DNA of 37,994 nucleotides from a bacterium. GTDB lineage: Bacteria; Actinomycetota; Acidimicrobiia; Acidimicrobiales; CATQHL01. This document shows positions 1-8,360 of the stretch, piece by piece (the first letter of the stretch is position 1; every line of letters starts with the position of its first letter). Both the position numbers and the translations under genes were made by a program. The stretch lies in NCBI GenBank assembly GCA_028824415.1, contig JAPPDX010000137.1, forward strand, positions 1-37,994. The letters are read 5' to 3'. Below the pieces are notes generated by a model. The model saw only the letters and a program-made list of their open reading frames with translations, searched no databases and had not been told where the DNA came from.

Positions 1-1
1 G

Positions 2-1501
2 CTGAAGCCTCCCGATGAGGTCGGCCGGGGTCTGACAGTCGTCGAACAAGCTAGCCACATGTTGGTTGGTTCCGCGGGCGGGCTCCATCATTGGGATCCT
101 GCGCAGGGTCTCGTCGCCGAGATCGAAGACCACCGAGTCCCAATTCGCGGCCACGACATGGGAGGCGAATTGCTGTAGGCAGCGGCCGCGGAAATAGGCC
201 CTGGTGTCCGGCGGGGGGTTCGTGGTGGCCCACAGGACCTCGGTGGGGTCGACGAGGCGCTCCAAGGGCAATCGGTTCGCCACCGACCGTTCCGGGCGCA
301 GGTCGTGGTACTGCAGATCCAGAGCCTGGAGGCGGGAGTCGGTCCAATCGCAACCGTTACGGGAGCGGTAGGCGTCCAGGAGGCTGTACTTGGCCACCCA
401 GTCCACGGTCGTGGCCGGGCCGAGGGGGTCGGCCTCGAGTTGCGTCAACACGGTCTCCCAGCGGGCCAGCACCTCGTCGGCGACCTGGCCGCCCACCCCG
501 TCGGTCCCGATGTCGTCGCAGTACTTGACGCAGCGCTCGAGGAGTTCCCACTGGACATCGAGGGCGGTCGCGCTGGTGCCGTCGGCGAGCCGGAACGGGT
601 GGCGCAGGCTCAGGTCGCAGCTAATGGCCCGGATTGCCTGCACGGGCGCGGCAAGGCACAGATCATCGGGGAAGAGGTCCTGCTCCACGAGGGCCAGGAC
701 CAGGACCGTCGTGCCCACCTTCAGGAAGGTGGCCACCTCGGAGAGGTTGGCATCGCCCACGATGACGTGCAGCCTCCGGTAGTGCCGGGCATCGGCGTGG
801 GGCTCGTCACGGGTGTTCACGATGGGCCGCTTGAGCGTCGTCTCCAGCCCCACTTCCTCCTCGAAGAAGTCGGCGCGCTGGCTCAGCTGGAACGGCACCG
901 CGTAGCGCTCGAGGCCCGGGGCCTCGGTCCCCACCTTCCCGGCTCCACAGAAGATCTGGCGGGTGACGAAGTGGGGGGTGGCGCCGTGCACGATCCGCCC
1001 GAAGGGGGTGGCGCGATCCATGAGGTAGTTCTCGTGGCAGCCGTAGGAGTTGCCCTTGCCGTCGGAGTTGTTCTTGTAGACGACGAGTTCCTGACCCTCC
1101 GGGAGCAGCGCCCGGGCCGCCTCCATGGAGCGTTGCGCGATGACGTCCGCCGCCCGGTCCCATACGACGGCGCTGCGGGCGTCGGCGCACTCCGGCCCGG
1201 AGATCTCGGGGTGGGCGTGGTCCACGTAGTAGCGCGAACCGTTGGTCAGCACGGCGTTGACGAGATGGGTCTCAGGCTCGTAGCCGAGGTCGCCGCCGCC
1301 GACGCCGCGCGCATCCCGGCCCGGCATCTCGTCCTCGAAGTCCCATTCGACGCGCGCGATCGGCGACCCGGGGGCGTGCTGGAGACCGGAGAGGTAGGCG
1401 TTGATCAGCAGGGAGGAGGCTGTGATCGGGTTGGATTCCTCGGCACCGCGGTGGGTGATGCCGTACTCGGTCTCGAGCCCGCAGATCTTGGGGACGACCA
1501 C
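2..1501 (-). CDS. dop: Pup deamidase/depupylase Dop (3' end cut by window edge)
   Basis: Dop deamidates the C-terminal Gln of the ubiquitin-like protein Pup and removes Pup from tagged proteins, feeding the actinobacterial proteasome pathway. About 500 codons are present and no stop is reached, so only the last few residues are missing compared with the family's roughly 500 aa. The N-terminus carries the glutamine-synthetase-like ATP/metal motif GLETEYGI, then WDFEDEMPGRDARG, TNGSRYYVDHAHPE, YKNNSDGKGNSYG, GLETTLKRPIVNTRDEPHAD, and near the end NPPPDTRAYFRG and WDSVVFDLG, all strongly reminiscent of mycobacterial Dop. The segment after DARG (the Dop loop) looks shorter than in Mycobacterium. 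The start is GTG at 1501, since no other start lies close before GLETEYGI; it has no obvious Shine-Dalgarno. It begins 20 bases after the arc stop, so the two are probably co-transcribed. pup and prcBA would be expected beyond the left edge. PafA is the close paralogue, but gene order and the DARG segment favour Dop. Confidence 0.95.
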   Translation of the reverse strand, partial: MVVPKICGLETEYGITHRGAEESNPITASSLLINAYLSGLQHAPGSPIARVEWDFEDEMPGRDARGVGGGDLGYEPETHLVNAVLTNGSRYYVDHAHPEISGPECADARSAVVWDRAADVIAQRSMEAARALLPEGQELVVYKNNSDGKGNSYGCHENYLMDRATPFGRIVHGATPHFVTRQIFCGAGKVGTEAPGLERYAVPFQLSQRADFFEEEVGLETTLKRPIVNTRDEPHADARHYRRLHVIVGDANLSEVATFLKVGTTVLVLALVEQDLFPDDLCLAAPVQAIRAISCDLSLRHPFRLADGTSATALDVQWELLERCVKYCDDIGTDGVGGQVADEVLARWETVLTQLEADPLGPATTVDWVAKYSLLDAYRSRNGCDWTDSRLQALDLQYHDLRPERSVANRLPLERLVDPTEVLWATTNPPPDTRAYFRGRCLQQFASHVVAANWDSVVFDLGDETLRRIPMMEPARGTNQHVASLFDDCQTPADLIGRLQ

Positions 1502-1521
1502 GTTGGAGGAGAGCCGGGGTG

Positions 1522-3255
1522 CTACAGGTACTGGCCGGTGGCGACGCGCTCGATGGAGCGGCCACCGGTGTTGACGTCGTCGCGGTGAACCAGAGTGCGC
1601 ACGAACACGATCCGCTCCCCCTTCTTGCCGGCGATCTTGGCCCAGTCGTCGGGGTTGGTGGTATTGGGGAGATCCTCGTGCTCGGTGTGTTCCTGGGTCA
1701 CCGACTGCAGTAGGTCGTCGAGGGTGATGCCGCTGGACCCCCCGGCGATGACCCGCTTGATGGCGAGCTTCTTGGCCCGCCTGACGATGTTCTCGATCAT
1801 GGCGCCGGAGGCGAAGTCACGGAAGTACATCGTCTCCTTGTCGCCGTTCTGGTAGGTGACCTCGAGGAACTCGTTGCGCTCCTCGGCGCTGTACATCTCC
1901 GCGACCGTCTGCTCGATCATGCCGCGGACCGCCTTGTCCCGCTCGCCGCCGCCGATGGTGTCGACGGCGCTCTGGGCGATCGGCAGATCCACCGTGAGAT
2001 ACCGGGCGTAGATCGCCGCGGCCGCCTCGGAGTCCGGCCGCTCGATCTTGATCTTCACATCGAGGCGACCCGGGCGCAGGATCGCCGGATCGATCAGGTC
2101 CTCGCGGTTCGAGGCACCGATGACGATGACGTTGCGCAGCGCCTCCACACCGTCGATCTCGGCGAGCAGTTGAGGCACGACGGTGGACTCCATGTCCGAA
2201 CTGATGCCGCTGCCGCGCATGCGGAAGAGCGATTCCATCTCATCGAAGAAGACGATGACCGGCCAGCCTTCGGCCGAGCGGTCCCTGGCCTGCTGGAAGA
2301 CCCTGCGGATCTGCCGCTCCGTCTCGCCCACGTACTTGTTGAGAAGCTCCGGGCCCTTGATGTTCAAGAAGTAGCTTCTCGCCTTCTCGTTTCCTGTGGC
2401 ACTGGCCACCTTGGTCGCCAGCGAGTTGGCGACCGCCTTTGCGATGAGCGTCTTGCCGCAGCCGGGCGGCCCGTAGAGCAGGATCCCCTTCGGCGCCGGG
2501 AGGCGGTGTTCGGCGAACAGGTCCGCATACAGGAAGGGCAACTCCACCGCGTCGATGATCTTCTCGATCTGCGCGTCGAGCCCCCCGACGTCCTCGTAGG
2601 TGACCTCGGGTACCTCTTCCAGCACCAGGTCCTCGACCTCCGAACGCACGAGGCGCTCGGTGAGGAGGCCTGAGCGGGTGTCCATGAGCATCGGATCGCC
2701 GACCCGGAGCGGCACACCGGCCAGACCCTCTGCCAGATCCACCACCCGCTCCTCGTCGGCGCGACAGCTGACCACCGCACGGCTCCCGCCCTCGAGCAAC
2801 TCGGTCAGGGTGACGACCTCGCCGGTGCCGTCGGAGGCGCGGGCCAGCACGACGCTGAGGGAGTCGTTGAGCGCCACCTCCTGGCCTCGTTCCAGGGTGC
2901 CCTCCACCTCGGGATGGATCGCCACGCGCATCTTGCGGCCCGAGGAGAAAACGTCGGCGGTGCCGTCGTCGTTGAGGTGCAGCACGGTGCCGTAGGCGTT
3001 GGGGGTCTGAGTGAGCTTCTCAACCTCCTCCCGCAACGCGCTGATGTGCTCGCGCGCCTCGCGCAGGGTGTGGGTCAACTTCTCGTTCTGCGAAACGGCC
3101 TGGGCCAACTGTCCCTTGGTCTCCAGCAGACGCTCCTCGAGGGTGCGGATGCGCTGCGGCGTGTCCTGCAGGCGCCTGCGCAGCGCCTCGATCTCCTGGC
3201 GCAACAGCTTCAGCTGAACGGCCTGATCCTTGGGCATCTCGTCGATCGTGCTCAC
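1522..3255 (-). CDS. arc: Proteasome-activating AAA+ ATPase ARC/Mpa
   Basis: Hexameric ring ATPase that recognises pupylated proteins, unfolds them and threads them into the 20S proteasome. The 577-aa protein shows the family order: an N-terminal coiled coil (about residues 8-85, heptads of Leu with many Glu/Arg) that binds Pup, then interdomain OB folds, then one AAA module with Walker A GPPGCGKT near residue 261, Walker [11 protein letters not shown] and the sensor/arginine-finger stretch [11 protein letters not shown]. The C-terminus is GQYL, the penultimate-Tyr motif that docks into proteasome alpha rings, which implies a partner 20S core in this genome. The GTG start at 3255 follows GGAGGGAG closely. 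It heads the arc-dop pair. A TAGGGT box about 25 bases upstream may be its -10. Confidence 0.97.
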   Translation of the reverse strand: MSTIDEMPKDQAVQLKLLRQEIEALRRRLQDTPQRIRTLEERLLETKGQLAQAVSQNEKLTHTLREAREHISALREEVEKLTQTPNAYGTVLHLNDDGTADVFSSGRKMRVAIHPEVEGTLERGQEVALNDSLSVVLARASDGTGEVVTLTELLEGGSRAVVSCRADEERVVDLAEGLAGVPLRVGDPMLMDTRSGLLTERLVRSEVEDLVLEEVPEVTYEDVGGLDAQIEKIIDAVELPFLYADLFAEHRLPAPKGILLYGPPGCGKTLIAKAVANSLATKVASATGNEKARSYFLNIKGPELLNKYVGETERQIRRVFQQARDRSAEGWPVIVFFDEMESLFRMRGSGISSDMESTVVPQLLAEIDGVEALRNVIVIGASNREDLIDPAILRPGRLDVKIKIERPDSEAAAAIYARYLTVDLPIAQSAVDTIGGGERDKAVRGMIEQTVAEMYSAEERNEFLEVTYQNGDKETMYFRDFASGAMIENIVRRAKKLAIKRVIAGGSSGITLDDLLQSVTQEHTEHEDLPNTTNPDDWAKIAGKKGERIVFVRTLVHRDDVNTGGRSIERVATGQYL

Positions 3256-3280
3256 CTCCCTCCACGAGTCCTCGTATGCG

Positions 3281-3286
3281 ACCCTA
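3281..3286 (-). promoter_or_regulatory. Candidate -10 box for arc-dop
   Basis: On the minus strand this reads TAGGGT, a usual actinobacterial TANNNT -10. It would start transcription about 20 bases before the arc GTG. I see no convincing -35 at 17 bases, so the call rests on one box and its position. Confidence 0.35.
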
Positions 3287-3399
3287 CACGCGGCGCCATG
3301 AGTTCAGGTGACTACACTCACTCCGGCCGCGGCGCCCTCGCGGCAGAGTCGCCGACCGAGTCTGGGTGGCATTCGTGCGGGGCGTCCTCGAGCCGGCGC

Positions 3400-3405
3400 T
3401 ATAAT
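3400..3405 (+). promoter_or_regulatory. Consensus -10 box (TATAAT) for the ferredoxin gene
   Basis: A perfect TATAAT in a very GC-rich background, 59 bases before the ferredoxin ATG. It would give a leader of roughly 50 bases. No TTGACA-like -35 is present at normal spacing. Box and orientation are seen; promoter activity is inferred. Confidence 0.5.
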
Positions 3406-3464
3406 TGCCGAGCGGTGATTCACCGGTCAGGTACGCACCGTCCAGTCAATCGGGGAGCTGCAAG

Positions 3465-3704
3465 ATGAAGGTCTGGATCGACCAGGATCTCTGCACGGGC
3501 GACGGTCTCTGCGAGGAGATCGCGCCGGACGTGTTCACGCTGCTCGACGATGGCTTGGCCTACGTGCGCGAGGGTGACACCATCTTCAGCGATCCGGGCG
3601 GACCCACCGGACTGGCCGTCGTGCCGGCGGGTCAGGAAGAGGCGACGATTGAGTCCGCCGAGGAATGTCCCGGGGAGTGCATCTTCATAGAGATCGACGC
3701 CTGA
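3465..3704 (+). CDS. Small single-cluster ferredoxin
   Basis: A 79-aa electron carrier of the short actinobacterial ferredoxin type. Cysteines sit at residues 10, 16, 68 and 72: C-x5-C followed far downstream by CPxxC. The C-x5-C...CP spacing is typical of [3Fe-4S]/[4Fe-4S] ferredoxins that serve cytochromes P450 and similar oxygenases; the extra Cys72 could be a further ligand. Conserved surroundings include IDQDLCTGDGLCEEIAPDVF and an acidic C-terminus. The ATG at 3465 has GGGGAG seven bases upstream; a longer in-frame start at 3405 would lie on the TATAAT box and add unrelated residues. It stands alone on the plus strand, divergent from arc and convergent with the CvpA-like gene. No redox partner is nearby, so its electron acceptor is unknown. 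Confidence 0.9.
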   Translation: MKVWIDQDLCTGDGLCEEIAPDVFTLLDDGLAYVREGDTIFSDPGGPTGLAVVPAGQEEATIESAEECPGECIFIEIDA

Positions 3705-3745
3705 GACGCCTGCGAGCGTCACGGCAACCGGCTCGACGTTCACCT

Positions 3746-3785
3746 TGACCGGCGCGCGCCTCGGCGGCCGCGCCCTGTCCGGTCA
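3746..3785. terminator. Large inverted repeat between convergent ferredoxin and CvpA-like genes
   Basis: TGACCGG (3746-3752) pairs with CCGGTCA (3779-3785), and inside it GGCGCG (3751-3756) pairs with CGCGCC (3769-3774). It lies between two convergent stop codons and its right arm covers the CvpA-like stop. There is no T-run, so it is a bidirectional terminator candidate of the GC-hairpin kind. A smaller GACGC/GCGTC hairpin directly follows the ferredoxin stop (3705-3720). Confidence 0.5.
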
Positions 3786-4292
3786 GCCGGAGTCGAGGCG
3801 CACCCAGGCCACCACCCGGTCGAGGCCCTCCGGCGGTGGCGGCAGGAGTTCGAGGCTCGTCCGCATGAGGAGAGAGCCCTCGCTCGCCTCGGACAGCCAT
3901 CCGGGTGTGCTGGCCGCCGTCGGAGCCAGAAGCCAGGCCAGGGCTCCCGCTACTGCCGCCACGGCGATGAATCCGGCGACCCGATCAGCGGTGCGCAGAG
4001 ATTCCGGCAGAGCGAGGTGCAAGAGCCGGCCGAGCCAGTAGCCGGCGATGTGGCCGACGAGCGCTCCTGCAACGAGGACGCCGGCGCTGACCCCCAGCGG
4101 GTAGGCCATCGGGTGCCACCGCTCCGTGGCGGGGCCGATCTCCTCCAGGGCCCACGGCAGGAGGCGGATGGCGCCCAGGAGACCGGGTGCCACCCCGAAC
4201 CAGGCCAGCCCGGGCTGGAGCAGCCCGGTGCGCAATCCCACCAGTCCGGCGAGTAGCAGCGCGCCCACCACGGCCAGGTCGAGAAGGTTCAC
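3783..4292 (-). CDS. CvpA-like (colicin V production family) membrane protein
   Basis: A 169-aa integral membrane protein with four likely hydrophobic segments: about residues 5-20, 28-50, 65-90 and 103-122. The opening MNLLDLAVVGALLLAGLVGL, the mid-segment Gly/Ala helices and the amphipathic LGRLLHLALPESLRTADRVA resemble the CvpA domain. In actinobacteria this domain often precedes a periplasmic serine protease (MarP type), but here the protein ends after the membrane part and a short tail of about 45 residues, with no protease domain. The GTG at 4292 lies 12 bases after the trmI stop, so it is probably the last gene of that operon. The family's biochemical role is poorly defined. Identification is by pattern and hydrophobicity only. 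Confidence 0.7.
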   Translation of the reverse strand: MNLLDLAVVGALLLAGLVGLRTGLLQPGLAWFGVAPGLLGAIRLLPWALEEIGPATERWHPMAYPLGVSAGVLVAGALVGHIAGYWLGRLLHLALPESLRTADRVAGFIAVAAVAGALAWLLAPTAASTPGWLSEASEGSLLMRTSLELLPPPPEGLDRVVAWVRLDSG

Positions 4293-4304
4293 GGCGGGAC
4301 GCCT

Positions 4305-5162
4305 CTAGGCCGGCAGCCGCCTGGCATGGGTGAGGAATCCGGTGTGGGCGACCATGCGATGGTCGGGCCGGACCGCCTCCCCGGCGATGTGCCAGGTCCG
4401 TTGCAGAACCTCGACGGTGGCTGCAAGTGCCCAGGGTCCACTCTCCAGCGACTCGCGCAGACGTGTGGCCTGGATCACGCTGGGGGTATAGGCGATGAGC
4501 AGGCCACCGGGCCGGAGCCGATCGGCAGCGTGCGGCGCGACCCTCCATGGCTCGGGGAGATCCAGCGCCACCCGGTCCAGTTCCTCCACATCGATCCCTT
4601 CGTAGCAGTCGCGCTCGGAGACGTGGTAGCGGGCCAGTGCCTCCGGTCCGAGGAACTCCTGCACGTTCTTGGTGGCGCGGCGGGCGAAGTCGTGACGGAT
4701 CTCGTAGCCGAACACCTCCGCGCCGGCTCGGAGCAACGCCAGCGACAGCGCACCCGAACCCAGACCGGACTCCAGAACCCGATGGCCCGGGGCGATGTCG
4801 GCCAGCAGCAGCATGGGCCCCAGGTCCTTGGGGTAGATGACCTGCGCGCCGCGTTTCATCTTCACCACGAAGTCCGACAGCGTGGGACGGAAGGCCTGGA
4901 ATCGGGTTCCGCCTGCCGAGCGCACCTCGCTGCCCTCCGGACGGTCCAGCAGATCGTCCCAGGGCACGAGCCCGGAATGGGAATGGAAGAATTCCCCGGC
5001 CTCGAGTCGGCGCAGGTAGCTGCGATTCTTCCGGTCGACCAGCAGGACCAGATCCCCGTCGTCGAAGTTGCGGTCCGGTGCGGCGGGACCGCCGGTATGG
5101 CTCTCGTCGCGGTCGCCGGGGCCGTCCGGCCGGCTGGTGGGGCTTCGGCTCTCCCCGCTCAC
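4305..5162 (-). CDS. trmI: tRNA (adenine(58)-N1)-methyltransferase TrmI
   Basis: S-adenosylmethionine-dependent methyltransferase that makes m1A58 in the T-loop of tRNAs, as a tetramer. The 285-aa protein has an N-terminal beta domain (DLVLLVDRKNRSYLRRLEAG) and then the Rossmann core with SAM motif I VLESGLGSGALSLALLRAG, an acidic residue ending strand 2 (VFGYEIRHDFARRA) and motif IV DRVALDLPEPW, characteristic of the family. The first 30 residues are Gly/Pro/Asp-rich and probably disordered. GTG start. In mycobacteria trmI also sits near the proteasome ATPase gene, which fits arc about 1 kb downstream here. Upstream is a 76-aa gene ending 14 bases before this start. Confidence 0.95.
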   Translation of the reverse strand: MSGESRSPTSRPDGPGDRDESHTGGPAAPDRNFDDGDLVLLVDRKNRSYLRRLEAGEFFHSHSGLVPWDDLLDRPEGSEVRSAGGTRFQAFRPTLSDFVVKMKRGAQVIYPKDLGPMLLLADIAPGHRVLESGLGSGALSLALLRAGAEVFGYEIRHDFARRATKNVQEFLGPEALARYHVSERDCYEGIDVEELDRVALDLPEPWRVAPHAADRLRPGGLLIAYTPSVIQATRLRESLESGPWALAATVEVLQRTWHIAGEAVRPDHRMVAHTGFLTHARRLPA

Positions 5163-5176
5163 GCGCGTCCAGTGAC

Positions 5177-5407
5177 TCAGCGGCGCGGGCGCGGTGCGCC
5201 ACCTGAGACCACGAGCCGTTCGCCCGGCTTCAGCTGCAGCGTGGTGCGAGCAGCCGGTTGCGTGGGTCGGAGTGCTCGGTCAAGGCCTCGCAGCCCCCAG
5301 GCCAGCGCTCCCGTCAGCAGCCAGAAGGTGCTGTCACCGAGCAGCCCGCGCGTGATGCCGCGGCGTCGCGCCGTTGCCAGGGCCCGGTTCATCGTCGCGG
5401 CCGCCAT
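5177..5407 (-). CDS. Small hypothetical protein (76 aa)
   Basis: I do not recognise a named family. The protein from the ATG at 5407 has a basic N-terminus (MNRALATARRRGITRG), one hydrophobic stretch (about residues 22-38, STFWLLTGALAWGLRGLD) and a C-terminal LQLKPGERLVVSGG that looks like a short beta segment. The ATG is four bases after the preceding stop, so it is probably translationally coupled to the 66-codon upstream gene region and is the third of three small membrane-associated genes. The in-frame extension to 5524 is Ser/Pro/Trp-rich and lies in the coding frame shadow of the upstream gene, so I rejected it. Confidence 0.65.
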   Translation of the reverse strand: MAAATMNRALATARRRGITRGLLGDSTFWLLTGALAWGLRGLDRALRPTQPAARTTLQLKPGERLVVSGGAPRPRR

Positions 5408-5411
5408 CGGG

Positions 5412-5627
5412 TCAGTACCTGCGCAACTCGACGAAGGTGCGGGACAGTCGACCGCGGCGCTTACCCAGGAAGAAGGCCAGGACCACGAGAACGATGCCGC
5501 CGATGACGCCGAGCCGGAAGCCACTCCGCCTCGCGGGGGCGCTGGCGGTGTTGAGGGCGTCGGCCACCTGCTGCAACCGTTCCTGAAGATCCTCTCGCGT
5601 GACGTCAGCGCGCCTTGCGGCGTTCAC
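5412..5627 (-). CDS. Small single-pass membrane protein (DUF3618-like)
   Basis: 71 aa: an N-terminal helical, charged part (TREDLQERLQQVADALN), one transmembrane helix (about residues 38-54, LGVIGGIVLVVLAFFLGKRR) and a basic tail. This resembles the short DUF3618-type proteins that accompany holin-like genes in actinobacteria; that match is from memory. The GTG start at 5627 has AGGAGGAGAA upstream and overlaps the previous stop as GTGA, so translation is coupled to the gene before it. Confidence 0.7.
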   Translation of the reverse strand: MNAARRADVTREDLQERLQQVADALNTASAPARRSGFRLGVIGGIVLVVLAFFLGKRRGRLSRTFVELRRY

Positions 5628-6040
5628 GACTTCTCCTCCTCCGGTGCGCCGCGTCGCCGTGCCCGGGCGGCCGAACGTGCGAACAGGAAGACCACGAGCA
5701 CCCCGGCCAGCACGATCGCGTACGGCGTCCAACTGAGGTTGCCTGCGAGGTGCCCGCCGGTCTCGGTCTGCAGCGCTCGCAGACCGCCGAGAGCGAGCAG
5801 AACGAGCCCCGTGGAAACGAAGACGCCTCCGAGGAGCCCGAATCCCAGCCAGGCCAGTAGACGCTTGAGCGGATCCACCGCCTCCTGTCGGAAGTAGGCG
5901 AGGACGACATCGCGTAGTTCGGCAAGAGCCTCCGCGGGTTCGGTCGGCGTCGCATCCGGGGCCGGCTCGGTTACCGGCGCACCTCCTCCGGAAGCGGCGT
6001 CGTCGGAGCGTCGCGCCTCGTCGCCGCTCGCAGGAACCAC
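5624..6040 (-). CDS. Holin-like (actinobacterial Holin-X type) membrane protein
   Basis: 138 aa with an acidic, Pro/Ala-rich N-terminal region (about 1-37), an amphipathic helix (LAELRDVVLAYFRQEAVDPL), two transmembrane helices (about 65-88 and 106-124) and a charged C-terminal tail ending in EEEKS. The layout fits the putative actinobacterial phage-holin superfamily III / DUF1469-like proteins, which are chromosomal and not evidence of a prophage. The start is GTG at 6040. It overlaps the next gene by GTGA and belongs to a three-gene membrane cassette of unknown role. Confidence 0.75.
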   Translation of the reverse strand: MVPASGDEARRSDDAASGGGAPVTEPAPDATPTEPAEALAELRDVVLAYFRQEAVDPLKRLLAWLGFGLLGGVFVSTGLVLLALGGLRALQTETGGHLAGNLSWTPYAIVLAGVLVVFLFARSAARARRRGAPEEEKS

Positions 6041-6105
6041 GCGAGCGAGTCTACCGCTGTGCCCCAGGCGCTCTGGCCGGGGATCCGCTCCCCCGGCGTC
6101 GGAAG

Positions 6106-6786
6106 TCAGGCAGGTGAGAGGTCGTCACCGCCGCCCCGGAGCAGGCGAAGTGTCTCCTCGACGCCCGCAAGGAGTTCCGCGAGCAGCCCGAGACGCTCCG
6201 GGGTGGTGGGCGCGCCGAGCAGGCGCAGCCTGTCGAGTTCTCCGACCGGTGCAGCGCTGCACAACTGGTACGCGGCCCGGGCGGGATCGCTGCTGAGCCG
6301 GTCGAAACGGAGTTCCGGGATCCCGCCGGCCCGATCGGCTCCGAGCAGTTCGACGATTCGCCGGAACGCCTCAGTCACGACAGCCGCCTGAGCGAGCTCG
6401 CTGTCGACGGGCACCGGCGGGTCGGGCCAGGACTCGGTGAGGGCTCGCGGGTAAGGGTCGTCGGGCAGCCAACGGTGAACCCTCAGCCTTTCCAGGCACT
6501 CGGTCTCCATGATCCAGCGTTCTCCCTCCACCCGGCGCGCCCGGAGGATCCGAACCAGGACACCGAGGTCGCTGCGGACCTGGCCGGGGTCGGACCCGAC
6601 CTCCGATCCGCGCATGATCAACACGACCCCGAACAGCCGGTCCCCGTCGAGGCAGAACCTCGTCAACTCCGTGTACCGGGGTTCGAAGACGTGCAGCGGG
6701 AGCGCGGAGCCCGGCAGCGGCAGGCGCTGCAGCGGGAACATCGGCAGCTCTCGCACCGCGGAGTCCCCCGGTGGCGATGCAGCCAC
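6106..6786 (-). CDS. LON substrate-binding-domain protein
   Basis: 226 aa carrying only the N-terminal (PUA-like) substrate-binding domain of the Lon protease: LPMFPLQRLPLPGSALPLHV and FEPRYTELTRFCLDGDRLFG, then GVLVRILRARRVEGERWIME, followed by a helical C-terminal half. No AAA+ or Ser-Lys protease domain follows, so it is not a protease itself. Such stand-alone proteins are common in actinobacteria and their clients are unknown. The GTG start is six bases after the dacB stop, so it is likely co-transcribed with dacB. Its presence upstream of an arc-dop locus suggests, but does not prove, a link to proteolysis. Confidence 0.88.
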   Translation of the reverse strand: MAASPPGDSAVRELPMFPLQRLPLPGSALPLHVFEPRYTELTRFCLDGDRLFGVVLIMRGSEVGSDPGQVRSDLGVLVRILRARRVEGERWIMETECLERLRVHRWLPDDPYPRALTESWPDPPVPVDSELAQAAVVTEAFRRIVELLGADRAGGIPELRFDRLSSDPARAAYQLCSAAPVGELDRLRLLGAPTTPERLGLLAELLAGVEETLRLLRGGGDDLSPA

Positions 6787-6791
6787 GGTGG

Positions 6792-8240
6792 CTACCCCTC
6801 GCCGGCGACGCTCTCGGCGCTGCTGTTGCCGGTCTCGACGTAGTTGGGGTGGTCGACCAGAATCTCCAGCAACTGCTGGAGGAAGGCGTCTGCGTTGATG
6901 GAGGCGAGGCGTTCACCGTTCAAAATGGCGGCGAAGGTGATCGGCCGACCGTCACTACCGGTAACGAATCCCGCCAGGGAGGACACGCCGGGCAGCGAGC
7001 CCGTCTTCGCCCGGACCCGCCCGGCGGCCGTGGAGTCCGTGAAGCGGTTGCGCAGGGTGCCCGACTCCCCTGCCACGGGCAGGTACGACGCCAAGGGCCC
7101 GTCGGGTCCGCCGATCTCCAGGATGTCGGTGACCTGCCGGCAGCTGAGTTCGTTCTCGGGGCTGAGGCCCGAGCCGTCGGCGGGCGGGAACACGAGCACG
7201 GGCCGGCCGGCGTCCGCGGCCAGCAGCTCCAGAGTGGCCAGGGCGCCGTCGAGGGTCGAACCGGTGCCCGACCAGGCCAGGCCGACCTCCTTCAGCAGCA
7301 ACTCGGCCGTTGTGTTGTCGCTCTCGGCCAACATGAATCGCAGGTAGCTGCTCAGCGGGGCCGAGTCGATGGATCCCAACTCGACGTAGCCACTGAAGTC
7401 GCGCTCGGGCGCGGCCACGCCGGGACGCTCGGGGATCCTCACCGCCCGGGCTTCCAGCATGTCATCGAACAGAGCCGCCGTGCGCAGCGCCGGCTCGGGC
7501 TCGGGGAGCAGTCCCGCCGTCGTGACGATTCCCTCCGGCGTCTGGAAGCCCTGGTTGAGGGCAACCGGGTTGAGAGTTCCGGCGGCGCCGGCCTGGATCC
7601 ATTCCGGGGGCCACGAAGCCACAGCTGTCGCCTCGTCGTAGCGAGTCTGCACGGTGATGACCCCGCCCTCGATGCGGGTGAGGCCGCCGGCCACGAGGTT
7701 TCCGGCAAGCTCGTCGAGCGAGGTGGGTTCCGCTCCGTTGGCGGCGAGCAGTGAGGCGTACTCCACGGTGGCGAGAAGCGGATCCCCGCCGCCGACCAGA
7801 TAGAGGTCGCTGGGCAGGATGCCGTTGACCGGCCCGGACTCGGCGATTGCCACCGTGCGGAAGGTGTGGTCGGGGCCCAGACTCGACATGGCGGCATGGG
7901 CGGTGGCGAGCTTTTGCAGCGAGGCCGGTGTGAGAGGCACGTCGGGGTCCTTCACAAACAGGTCCTCGCCGTCTTGGCGCACGACGAGGCAACTCCGTGC
8001 CGGCGCGTTGATCACCAGTGCGGTCAGGTCGCGTCCCAGCGTCACTTCGCGGCTGGGCGCCGTTACCGGCGTCGCGCTCGTCGTCAGCGTCGGGAGGCGT
8101 CGCGCCGAGAGCAGCGGGAAGTCCGCTTCGGCCACGCCGAGAGGCTGCGCCGGCGGAGGTTCGTCGGCCAGTTGATTGGACACCAGCAAGGTCGCGACCG
8201 CCACGGCGAGCAGCACGAGCGGCACGAAGATGCGGAACAT
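6792..8240 (-). CDS. dacB: D-Ala-D-Ala carboxypeptidase/endopeptidase (PBP4 family)
   Basis: Low-molecular-weight penicillin-binding protein of class C that trims or cuts peptidoglycan stem peptides in the periplasm. From the ATG at 8240 the protein is 482 aa: an N-terminal membrane anchor or uncleaved signal (MFRIFVPLVLLAVAVATLLV), a Pro/Thr-rich linker, and the active-site motifs SLQK (Ser107-Lys110), SDN (about 307) and KTG (about 412), with the family's large inserted domain between the first two. FVTGSDGRPITFAAILNG near the end is typical. A GTG/ATG start further upstream (8306) would add 22 basic residues before the signal and is less likely. It opens the minus-strand run that ends in arc-dop and is divergent from the gene at 8361. 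Confidence 0.93.
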   Translation of the reverse strand: MFRIFVPLVLLAVAVATLLVSNQLADEPPPAQPLGVAEADFPLLSARRLPTLTTSATPVTAPSREVTLGRDLTALVINAPARSCLVVRQDGEDLFVKDPDVPLTPASLQKLATAHAAMSSLGPDHTFRTVAIAESGPVNGILPSDLYLVGGGDPLLATVEYASLLAANGAEPTSLDELAGNLVAGGLTRIEGGVITVQTRYDEATAVASWPPEWIQAGAAGTLNPVALNQGFQTPEGIVTTAGLLPEPEPALRTAALFDDMLEARAVRIPERPGVAAPERDFSGYVELGSIDSAPLSSYLRFMLAESDNTTAELLLKEVGLAWSGTGSTLDGALATLELLAADAGRPVLVFPPADGSGLSPENELSCRQVTDILEIGGPDGPLASYLPVAGESGTLRNRFTDSTAAGRVRAKTGSLPGVSSLAGFVTGSDGRPITFAAILNGERLASINADAFLQQLLEILVDHPNYVETGNSSAESVAGEG

Positions 8241-8360
8241 ACCGCTCAAACTGTAGGCCCGGCCTGCCCGCGCGAGGCGCGTGCTCCTCGCAGCGCGGCT
8301 CGGCAATCGGTGTGCGCCGAGAAGCCGCGTTCACGGCGGCACAGGCGGTACGGTCAGGGC

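Noticed and set aside
305-1588. 427-aa reading frame on the plus strand
   Set aside because: It is antisense to dop, which has unmistakable family motifs; the plus-strand peptide has no domain and a composition dictated by the other strand.
4326-5897. 523-aa plus-strand frame
   Set aside because: Antisense to trmI and two small membrane genes; Arg/Ser/Pro-rich and without any recognisable motif.
5412-6040. Prophage remnant because of the holin-like protein
   Set aside because: No integrase, capsid, lysin or attachment site; holin-like proteins of this type are ordinary chromosomal genes in actinobacteria.
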